DNA of 64,000 bases from Aselliscus stoliczkanus (lineage: Eukaryota; Chordata; Mammalia; Chiroptera; Hipposideridae), in assembly GCA_033961575.1 (NCBI GenBank), contig CM066727.1:122872434-122936433 (forward strand), in the 5' to 3' direction. The first letter of the stretch is position 1, and the number at the start of each line of letters is the position of its first letter. A program made the translations under genes and the position numbers. Below the pieces are notes generated by a model. That model had not been told where the DNA came from, did no database searches, and saw only the letters and a program-made list of their open reading frames with translations. Shown here in pieces: positions 24,248 through 33,900 of this stretch.

Positions 24248-24703
24248 TTTTTTATTTATTTATTTTTTTAAATATTTTATTGGGGAATTGGTGGAGGGGA
24301 ACAGCGTTGGGGAATCGGGGAAGGGGAACAGACAAGTTGCTGTCTTTTTGTTCTTCAGTTTAGTTGCGGAGGATGTTGCTTCACTGTTGGTATCGTCATT
24401 GCGCTCTTCCCGGATGAGGCAGATCAGTCGCTGGCCTCTGGATGTCACTCACCGCGGCTATTGGCAGCTCACGCTTGGCTGCCAGCCGCTCACGCTGGCT
24501 GCGGGCCACTCACTGTAGCCTATGGCAGCCCACTGCAGCAGGGGCTGCAGTCCACACCATTACTGGGGCTCGCACAGCCCATCTCCAGGTGGAGCTGTTG
24601 TTAGCTGTAGAGGGCAGTGTCACTGGCCCTCATGTGGGATCCGAACTGGGGCCGTTGGCATCCCAAAACCAGCGCTTAACCAATGCGCCACTCGGCCGGC
24701 CCC
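24248..24703 (-). mobile_element. Long tRNA-derived SINE with 14-bp target duplication
   Basis: Same architecture as 1372-1840 in the same orientation. Head antisense CGCCACTCGGCCGGCCCC at the right end. Target duplication CACAGTAGCTTTTA at 24234-24247 and 24704-24717. It shares with 27751-28199 the sequence TTCACTGTTGGTATCGTC, where other long copies have GGCCCATGTTGGTATCGTC-like text, so both belong to one subfamily. Confidence 0.94.
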
Positions 24704-24761
24704 CACAGTAGCTTTTACCTATTGGGTGTTCAGTAAATGTCTCTAAGGTAATTAATAAATA

Positions 24762-25015
24762 CAGTACTTTTTCCATAAGCTGTGGTTGCACTTTCCATGG
24801 TTAACATGGTCAACCATGACTTGAAAATATTAAATGGGAAATTCCAGTAATAAACAATTCATAAATTTTACATTATGCATAGGTCTGAGTAGCATGATGA
24901 AATCTCATACTATCCCACTCCACTCCCCCCAGGATGTGAATCATCCCTTTGTCCAATGTATACATGCTGTATATGCTATTTGTGTGTTAGTAGTCATCTT
25001 GCTTATCAGATCAGT

Positions 25016-25072
<57 letters not shown>

Positions 25073-25339
25073 GAGACAGAGAGAAAGAGAGAGAGGCCAT
25101 AATCATAACTTTTATTACAGTATATGGCTGTAACTGTTTTATTTTATTAGTAGTTATTATTGTTAAGCTCTTACTTTGCCTAATTTATAAATTAACTGTA
25201 ATGACATGTATGTATGTATAGGAAAAAATGTATAGGATAGTATGTATAGTAGTATATATAGGATTTGGCACTCTCCCCTGTTTCAAGCATCCAATGGGGG
25301 TCGTGTGTATATGCTCTAAGGATAAGTGGGGGACTACTG
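24762..25339 (+). mobile_element. Tigger-type non-autonomous transposon, complete
   Basis: Inverted ends CAGTACTTTTTCCATAAGCT (left) and, reversed, CAGTAGTCCCCCACTTATCC (right). TA at 24760-24761 and 25340-25341 is the target duplication. Internal parts (TGGTTAACATGGTCAACC, AAATATTAAATGGGAAATTCC, GATGTGAATCATCCCTTTGTCC) match Tigger. The transposase region is absent; at the point where it would start is a GA microsatellite. Confidence 0.87.
25020..25095. repeat. (GA)n/(GACA)n microsatellite
   Basis: Long GA run with GACA interruptions inside the Tigger element. Confidence 0.95.
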
Positions 25340-25341
25340 TA

Positions 25342-26284
25342 AGTGAATCTAGTAACTCTTCAAAAATGATAAAATGTATCAAAAGCATTAAACAATGAAC
25401 ACATTTGCCATTTTTATTATTTCAAAAGCAGTTTTAATTGTAATTTGTTTTATCTAGTAAAATAATTAAATACATTCTCCATCAAGAAGTGAATAAACTG
25501 TTCACTTTCAGGACATGATTTTTGAACTAGTTCCAGATTAGAGGAAGTGTGATTTAGATTCTCACTGAAGTTCTCTAGGGTGATACACCAAGGAGAAATT
25601 TATAAACGTCTCATCACAACATTAGATGAAAATATCAGAGAGACATATTTTGAAACTTGTACCTAAAAATATTTGAATTATACCTGGATTTGAGTTACCT
25701 CTAACATAATCCTGTCTTTCTCTTAATGAAGGAGGACACTTGAAAAACCCTCAGGAGGTTAGCTCCTGAAATCCTATGGGATTAGAAAAGTTAAATTTCT
25801 CATTTCCCACTTCATGACATCAGAATAGGAAGACATTATTAAAGAAATACTAACAGCTTTGGAAATAATTGTTTATGACTTGCTATTGCTTACAAACAGG
25901 GCCTGCATAATGTTATCTTGACTGGAATGAAAGAAAACTTGTGTAATCATCCAGAAGAAACGTTACAGCATTTGCAGGTGTAAAAACACTATAACAAGCC
26001 AACTGTCCTTTCCCCAAGGAAACTGATACACTCATTGTCAGTCTTAGTTGCATTTCTGATTTATACACGGTCCGATCAGGGAAAGCAATGTGATCGTTTT
26101 CTTAAGAACCCAAGCAAATTCTTGTTCCATACTTGGAGCTCCTTAACCATCCTTCCTCCACCTGGGGTGTTCTGGCTGGTTTCTCATTGTTCCCTAACAC
26201 ACTGCCTTCCGCTAAGTGTGCCTTTCATTATTGTCATTAGTATCTTTATGAACGTGCAGCAGTTTAAAGATAAAGGCTAAAACA
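25342..26284. other. Unique AT-rich DNA
   Basis: No gene or repeat recognised. Confidence 0.45.
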
Positions 26285-26345
26285 CGTTCGTCTTCATTTC
26301 TGCCATAGCATCTGGTGCACAGTAGGTATTAAATAAATGATTGAG
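26285..26345 (+). mobile_element. LINE/L2 3'-end fragment
   Basis: GCATCTGGTGCACAGTAGGTATTAAATAAATGATTGA is the terminal L2 pattern. Confidence 0.7.
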
Positions 26346-26889
26346 AAGGAAAGAGAAGAAGAGAGGGAGGTAAGGAAGGGAAAGCACATGAGCACTGTCT
26401 GCCTCCAACTGGAAGCACTTCACTCCGTGGATGGAGGAGGGGGAAGCGGTGTGATGGATGATGGCGAGGCTGTGGGAACATCCTCAGACCCCTCTTCTGT
26501 TCCTGTATGCACATGTCCTTTCCTCAGGTCAGTGGCTATTCCCACTGATTCCACCCAGACCTACCACCACTTGTTTAAGAGAACAAATGTTTTTAAAAAA
26601 ATTATTACTAAACCTAGGTCTCTCTTGGCAGAGAGTTTTCTAGATTCTAGTTCCAGATGAAACCTTCCTAGGTGCACATGAGAAAATGTAACTAAGTGAA
26701 GCATATTTATCATTTCCATTGAGAATACAAATCATGTGTTTTGTTATTGTTGTCAACGTGTTGTTGTTGTTTTAAGACACTTGTTTGGTTTTGGCCTCTG
26801 TACCAGCATACATTCTTTTCTATTACACTTATGACATGTATTAGAATGGACTCTCACTGGGTCCTAATGAAAGCTTCAAGAAATTTCTA
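26346..26889. other. Unclassified DNA
   Basis: No gene recognised. Two overlapping plus-strand frames (107 and 61 codons) from 26337 have no domain and partly read L2 DNA. Confidence 0.4.
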
Positions 26890-27345
26890 AGGATTGGTAT
26901 CATCTGGGTCACCTTTTCTTACTAAAATGCAATCAAATTAGAAATCAATAAAAATAACAACTAGAACTCTCCCAAACATTTGAATATTAGGAAATTCACT
27001 TTAAATTGGACATGGGACCAAAAAAAAAATGAAAATAGAAATTAGAAAATGTTTACAACTGAGTGTTTATGAGCACATTTCATATCAAACCTTGTGGAAT
27101 ACAGTTAAGGTGGTATTTAGAGAAAATGTTATAACCTGGATTTCTTTTATTAAAAAAAGAAAAGAAAGTATGAAAAGTAATGGTAAATTAAATGGGATCA
27201 AATATATGGGATGGAAGGAGAACTGAGTCTGGGTGGTAAACACACAATGTGATATACAGATGATGTATTACCGAATTGTACACTTGAAACCTATGTAACT
27301 TTATTAACCATTGTCACCCCGATAAACTTTAATAATAAAGAAAAA
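26890..27345 (+). mobile_element. Old LINE-1 fragment with 3' end
   Basis: AAATGCAATCAAATTAGAAATCAAT and TGGAATACAGTTAAGGTGGTATTTAGAG belong to ORF2. From about 27200 the 3' end follows: AGAACTGAGTCTGGGTGGTAAACACACAATG, GTACACTTGAAACC and ACCATTGTCACCCCGATAAAC. The same 3' end recurs near 52420-52530. Confidence 0.8.
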
Positions 27346-27740
27346 GTAATGAACTAAGCATTTATTTCGGTTTAGTTTTTCTGTGCTCACACACCACCGT
27401 GAACCTCAGTGTCTTACAATGACTAAAATGTATTAATATTTCCTTTCCCATGGCATGGAGCTGGGAGTCAGCTACTGATCTGCCCTTGTGTTGCTCTGGT
27501 CTCTGGTTCTGCTCCATGTCCCTTCATTCCTAGACTGTCTGTGGGGACCAGTCTATTCTTGTTCTTACTGTGAGGTAAAGAACAAGAGAGCAGATGGAAA
27601 CCCATTGGTACCTCAAAGGTTCTATGCAGAACTGACACATCCATGCCCAAGCCCAAAGTCAACAGGTTGAGATGTATTAAAAGGAAATGTATGTGTGCTA
27701 GCTTCATCAAAAATATTCAGTTTCTGCATTCAAAACATAT
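27346..27740. other. Unclassified DNA
   Basis: No gene. It may be a decayed LTR-class repeat (TCTGTGCTCACACACCACCG, GGAGCTGGGAGTCAGCT), but I cannot support a family. Confidence 0.35.
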
Positions 27741-27750
27741 TCATCCTCAC

Positions 27751-28199
27751 TTTTTTTTTTTTTAAAGATTTTTTATTGGGGAATTGCTGGAGGGGCACAG
27801 CGTTGGGGAATCGGGGAAGGGAAACAGACAAGTTGCTGTCTTTTTGTTCTTCAGTTTAGTTGCGGAGGATGTTGCTTCACTGTTGGTATCGTCATTGCGC
27901 TCTTCCCGGATGAAGCAGATCGGTCGCTGGCCTCTGGATGTCGCTCACCGCGGCTACTGGCAGCTCACGCTTGGCTGCCAGCCGCTCACGCTGGCTGCGG
28001 GCCACTCACTGTAGCCTATGGCAGCCCACTGCAGCAGGTGCTGCAGCCCACACCATCACCGGGGCTCACACAGCCCAGCTCCAGGTGGAGCTGTTGTTAG
28101 CTGTAGAGGGCAGTGTCACTGGCCCTCATGTGGGATCCGAACTGGGGCCGTTGGCATCCCAAAACCAGCGCTTAACCAATGCGCCACTCGGCCGGCCCA
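27751..28199 (-). mobile_element. Long tRNA-derived SINE with target duplication
   Basis: Near-duplicate of 24248-24703 in sequence and orientation, with different flanks. Target duplication TCATCCTCAC at 27741-27750 and 28200-28209. Because flanks differ, it is a separate insertion rather than a segmental duplication. Confidence 0.94.
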
Positions 28200-28209
28200 T
28201 CATCCTCAC

Positions 28210-30114
28210 CTTTAATAAAGAAACCTTGAACATCTCACCCAATCTCAAAGCTCAGACCCTAGGGTCTCATGATATTCTCTGCATGGGATGAAGGCCTGGA
28301 GATCTATTAAATATAAAGGCACTTCCTTCAAATATACAATCATGGGACAGTGAGTGACAACTGCAACAAGCATTCTCACTGGAAAGAGGACAAGAAATGT
28401 TATTTGATTAGGCCTTTATTTTGTTCAGTTCATTGTTTTCCTCAGTTCCTCTCTCTGGAAAAGCCTTCTTTTCTATTATACTCCTTTGTTACATCTCATA
28501 AGGACATAGATAACATGCAACTATGGGAACTGAGCAGCTTGCTAGGCCTGCTGTGTCCTAGTGGAAAACTAGGGGCCCCGATGCTGTTTTATGCCTTAAT
28601 AGTTATTCTCTTTTAATCCAGGCTATTGGAACTTTTGGCAAAAACTCTTTTAAAAATGTGATTTAAAAAATTATTTGATATCAATCAGACACATGCATCA
28701 ATAGCCCTCCTCCTCCATCCCTGTGCTCTTTGGAGATATGTCTTTCTCTCTAGACGTATGGATAACTTGAGCTACCAGGCTTCAAGGAGACTGTGGGCAT
28801 CTCTTTTTTTTTTGTTAAGCCATTTTATCCAACTAATATGATTTTTTTTAGCAGTCACTTGAACCATTCAGCATTTTTAATAAAGATTATGAATGGCAAT
28901 GCCATTTATTTGGGCATATACACGTTATCTTCATCTGAGCCTTAATGATGCCTTTGTTGCTTGAAGCATTTCCAGTTATATTTTACTAATTAGAAACAGT
29001 TCTGTTTCCCAATTCTGCAGTCTCTACAATTCCTAGATGCTCTCATTTCTCTTTCTTTTTTGCTGGCAAAGCAGCCCAATTCTTTTCTGAGTTGATTTGA
29101 CAATTCTGGAGAAAAAATAACAAAGCCACAGTAGTAGCATTCTGTTTTAACACCTCTTCCCCCAAAGCTACTCATTCATTAAGTAAATGATCTGCTTTCT
29201 ACATTATTGCAGGTTTGCTAAATGTTTTGTATCTGCATTACTATGGATCATCGTGTTTCCAGCCTCCAGAACAGTTTCTTTATAACTTTATAAGCAGCCT
29301 CTTGGCCCCAAAGTCAACTGAGACTCTCAGTTTTTTTTTTGTTACAGGAGCACCTCGCTTTAAGATACCAATATCTCTTTCAGTCAACTTTTTTTATAGT
29401 AACAAATGGGCTCAAAAGCTTAGTTCTTCCACCAATAAAAATTCATTTCTTGCTCATGTAACACAGACTCTTGGGTCAGCTACAGGTCAACTACAGGCTT
29501 TAAATAGGCAACTCTGCTCTGCTGCCTTCGTGTTCTGTGGCTTGATGTCCAGCTTCAGTGCCAGCAATTCATATGCCTCTTAATGCTTCCACTCAGAAGC
29601 AGAAATTAATGAACTGGCATTGTGTACCTTCTGCTCACATTCCTTTTTCCTTGGTAAGTTACAGAGTTTAGATCGAAATCATAAGGCAGAGAGGCAGAGC
29701 CCCTTTATAGAAAAGGGTGACATGAATGACTGCAAATAACAAAATTCATCACATGATCCCATCTTAAAGGATTTGAAATAAAACAGCAGAATAAACACCC
29801 CCATGAAAATGGAAAGAAACAGTAAAAAACAAAAACAAACCCAACCAGAAATAAATTTACTAGAAAACAAACATATCAAAAATTATTTATTAAAACTGAA
29901 AACTCTCTGGCAAGCTTGGTCATGTAAAATGAAAGAGACCGAGAAAAGAAAAAAGAAAAAGGGTTTATAACCATAGATGTAGCAAAGATTACAAAGAAAT
30001 AAGAGAATCGTGTGACCAATATGATTGAAAAGTCTAGAGGAAAACACAGGCAATTTGTAGAAATATGTGGCTGATTACAACTATTTGTGCAGAATGTAAA
30101 CACCTGAATGGTAC
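28210..30114. other. Unique AT-rich DNA
   Basis: No supported gene. The 88-codon frame at 28350-28616 and the 122-codon frame at 29215-29583 have no recognised domain; the second contains a poly-T tract and repeat-like text. A decayed LTR-class repeat near 29340-29580 is possible. Confidence 0.4.
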
Positions 30115-30836
30115 CATAAAGAAATTGAATAAGTAATTAAAAGCCCTCCCTAAGTTAAACCACCAGATTTAGATAGTCTTATAGGCAAGTTTTATAAAAC
30201 ATTAAGGTGCAAATGCTTTGATGTTACATAAAATAACGTAGAGAATGCAAAGTAGAAAAAGAGAAAACATCTCTGCCCAAATAATCCTAAAGGACTAAGC
30301 CAACCTTGTATGGCAAAACCTGACAAGGACAGAAACAGAAAGAAAATCTGTAGAACCATCTTATTCATGAACAGGAATATAAAAATTCTATATATAATAT
30401 TAGCAAAAAATACTGGGAATTTACCAAAAGCTTAACATAGAATTATTTGGGTTTATTCCAGCAGTGCAAGTCTTGTTTAACAGGAGAAAGTCCGTTATAT
30501 TAGTTTTTAACATAAAACATTTTAATGAGAAAAATTAGATTATTACCTCACTAGAGTCATAAAAGCGCTGATGAAATTCAACATTGATTGATAAAAACAT
30601 CTAGTAAGTTAGGAACAAAAAGAGAGCACTTTAAGTAATAAACACGATCTAGAAAAAATATTCAAAACATTTTTTTATAGTGGAATATTAAAGATGTTCT
30701 CTTTCATATCATAAAAGACAAGGCTGCCTTCCAGCACCACTTTTATTCAATTTTGTGTCTAAGGCAATAAGTCAAGAAAAATAAGTAAATAAGTTAAAAG
30801 CATGAGGATACACACACACGCGCGCTCATACACACA

Positions 30837-31403
30837 CGAGGTCTGAAAATTAAGCTCGAGAACTCATCCTAGAAAAAGTGCTACATACTTCATTGCTGAA
30901 TATCACTATGGTCACCTTCGAAGTACTCCCCTTGGGAAGCTAGTCACTGATACCAGTGCCTAGTCCACCATACAAAGCAATTTTGGAACTCCTTTTTCAG
31001 GAATGGCCATCAGAGCTGTCATTGTATTACCCTTGATGTCCTGAATGCCATCAAAATGTCTTCCTTTCAATATTTCCTCTATCTTTGGGTAAAGAAAGAA
31101 GTCACTGTGGGCAAGATCAGGTGGGTAGGGAGGGTGTTCAAATACAGTTATTTGTTTCCTGGCTAAAAACTCCCTCACAGACAATGCTGTGGGAGTTTGT
31201 GCATTGTCGTGATGCAAGAGCCATGAATTGTTGGTGAAAAGTTCAGGTTGTCTAACTTTTTCATGTAGCCTTTTCAGCACTTCCAAATAGTAAACTTGGT
31301 TAACTGCTTGTCCAGTTGGTACAATTTCATAATGAATAATCCCTCTGATATCAAAAAAAGGTTAGCAATACTGTTGCAACAAGTTCGCAAACTTAATTGT
31401 CAG

Positions 31404-31409
<6 letters not shown>
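30837..31409 (-). mobile_element. Internally deleted mariner (copy 2), antisense
   Basis: Ends GAGGTCTGAAAATTAAGCTC (left) and TTCGCAAACTTAATTGTCAG (right) form the inverted repeats. On the minus strand a 108-codon frame (30960-31286) reads mariner transposase C-terminal half: HHDN with Asp27 and PPDLAHSDFF with Asp62. The spacing of 34 residues between the two Asp is the mariner DD34D signature. The first catalytic Asp and the DNA-binding region are absent. This is the best preserved frame of the three copies. Left flank is a CA run, right flank a GT run. Confidence 0.92.

Positions 31410-31454
<45 letters not shown>
31406..31454. repeat. (GT)n microsatellite
   Basis: Uninterrupted GT run directly at the right end of the mariner. 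Confidence 0.97.
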
Positions 31455-31456
<2 letters not shown>

Positions 31457-31548
31457 CATAAAAGTTATCAGTGTTTCTGGATGCAAAATCAAATATAAAA
31501 ATCACTTACTTTTTTAAGCACAGGAAACAAGGAAGAAGGAACAAAATG

Positions 31549-31573
31549 TAATAATAATAATAATAATAATAAT
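31549..31573. repeat. (AAT)n microsatellite
   Basis: About eight AAT units. Confidence 0.9.
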
Positions 31574-33738
31574 ATGCTAGTTATAGTATCCCTAAGAAAT
31601 ATCAAGTGCTTAAATATAGGTATAATATTTGTCAGACTATAATAAAAAAAATACAATTTTATTGAAACCTGTTAAACGAACGTGCATAGCAAGATATATC
31701 ACTTTTGTGAATTTAAACCTCAATATTATAAATATATAAATTTCAAAATCTTGAGTATTTTCATAAGACTTGTCAAATTTATTTAAAATTTTATATTGAA
31801 AAGCCTAAGAACAGCCAGAATTCTCCTGAAGAAAATGATCAATGATTGAAGTTCCAATATCTGTAATCAAGACTGATAAAAATGGTATGTGTTGGTTCAG
31901 AAACAGACAAATGGATCATTGGAATAGAAAGAGATGTAAAGAGACATACGCCTCACAAAATGGAAAACTGATTTAGAACAGGGATAGTACTGAGATCCCT
32001 GTGCAAAGGGTATATTTTTTATTAAATAGAGCTGTGGATCATTAGTTTTTATATAGAAAAAGAAACTGGATTCTTTACCCCACAGCTTATATAAAATTAT
32101 CTCCCTCCAAATAAAAATTAAGTGGATAAGGTGAGTTCACTTAATGCTAGGTGAATTAAGGATTTAAATGTGAAAGTCAAAACAATAAAACTTGAGAAGA
32201 CCATATAAGATGATCTCTATGTCTTAAGAAATATATATTAAATAAAATATTTAAATTATGATATTAAATTATAAAGATGACTGGATTTTAATTAGACGTT
32301 ATGCTCATTAAAACATACCATAAGAGAAATTAAAAAAAAAACAGATTTGAAAATGTATTTGCTAAACAAAAAAATGCAAAGTGGTTGTATCCCTAAAATA
32401 TTAAAGAATCTTACCCATTGTACACCCCCCAAAAAAAATCCAAAAGAAAAGAAAAATGTATAAAAAACTTGAAATAACATGATTTTATAGGAGAGGAATC
32501 ATGAATAACTAGGAATTTAAGAAATAATGTTCAAACTCAATAGAAATCAGGGAAATGCAAATTATATGCCAAATGAGATATAATTTCATGTCTACCAACT
32601 AGGAAAAAAAAGTTTGACTTTCTCAAATATGGATGAAACTGTGGAAAAACTAGAACACTTATGTGTGGATAGTGGGGGTTTTAATGGTTATAATAACTTT
32701 GGAAAAAAATTAACATTTTCTATTAGGATGAACATGTGCATATCCTATAATATAGCAATTTTATTCTTTGGTATATATTCTAAAAAAAATTCTTGCACAC
32801 ATTCACTAGACTATACTGTGTATAAATACCAACAAACAAAAATACCTAAACCTAGAAACTAACCAAATGCTTATTATTAGTAAAAGTAATAAACAAGTTC
32901 TGACATCTTTATATAACAAAATACTATGTATTTGAGAAAAATAAATACATTACAGTTATACAAAACAATTCGGATGAACTCAAGAACATGATGTTTAATG
33001 AAAAAATAAATTTATGGATGCTAATATATATAGTAAGTAAAACTATAACAAAAGGCACAGCAATAATAAAAGAAATTCAGCATCATGCTCCCCGTGAATA
33101 GAGAGAAAAATGGACAAGATGAAATGTTCATGACAGGCAACAATGGCAAAGGTAAGGTAGAGTTCTTATTAAAATGGGAGGTGGGCGGATGGGAGTTGTT
33201 TCTGTATCTTATATTTATGTGTATTTAAATATTTCATATCCACTAAGTATTCCATTATGAAACAAAAATGCATGACAGAGAACAGAGAATGCATGACACA
33301 GAATTAACCATACCTCAAGAGACACCAGCATGTGTGTCCTAATGAGATGATATACTTCTGTCATGAGGTATACTCAGTTTCAGTCCCATTAGAATTACCT
33401 CATGGGTAGTAAATTCAAGGTGACATTACAGCACATGAAGAAATTGTCCCCAGTCCAGACTTGAGAAAGAAGGTGTCAGGGAAGCCTTCCTGAGACAATA
33501 GACAAAGTAAGACCCAAGAGACAAGGAGAATTTACTCAGGGACCTTTCCCAGTCAGAAGAAGGAGCACATATAAAGACCACCCTCTTCTCATCTTGTTCT
33601 GACTCTGTGGATAATTGATAGATTTATATGGTGTCTTTCTTCTTTATGAATTAGAGTGGTAATCCATTACTAAAGGCATATTTTGGCCCAAGAGAGCTCT
33701 GGGCACCCATTCCCTCATTTCACATAGCCCTGTGAGCT

Positions 33739-33772
33739 CATAGCGATATAATACATATCGCTATGTATTATA
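33739..33772. repeat. Two overlapping perfect inverted repeats
   Basis: CATAGCGATAT (33739-33749) pairs with ATATCGCTATG (33755-33765) across 5 bases. TATAATACATA (33747-33757) pairs with TATGTATTATA (33762-33772) across 4 bases. The two hairpins exclude each other. No terminator role is claimed. Confidence 0.85.
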
Positions 33773-33900
33773 ATATTTTCCTTATTTGTCTTCCCTTCTA
33801 TATTAAGAGCTCCTTGAGTACTTCTACCACTTTTCCCATAATACCCAGCATGGAGCTTGAAATATAGAAAGTGCTCACAAAATGTTTAATGCATAGTGAA
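33773..33900 (+). mobile_element. LINE/L2 3'-end fragment
   Basis: TATTAAGAGCTCCTTGAGTACTTC, ATACCCAGCATGGAGCTTG and AGTGCTCACAAAATGTTTAATG follow the L2 3' end in sense. Confidence 0.7.

Larger units (their letters stand above)
30115..33250 (+). mobile_element. Old LINE-1 ORF2 fragment, sense, with nested mariner
   Basis: Degraded ORF2 shows GGTTTATTCCAGCAGTGCAAG near 30450, AAATTCAACATTGATTGATAAAA near 30575, then after the mariner ATCAGTGTTTCTGGATGCAAAATCAA near 31467, AAATCAGGGAAATGCAAATTATATG near 32545 and TTTATATAACAAAATACTATGTATTTGAG near 32910. The YADD region is missing between 30808 and 31455, where microsatellites and the mariner sit. Confidence 0.75.

Noticed and set aside
31296..31517. 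73-codon frame rich in VCVCVC
   Set aside because: Translation of the GT microsatellite.
33739..33772. Hairpin considered as a transcription terminator
   Set aside because: No T-run follows, no gene precedes, and the genome is eukaryotic.
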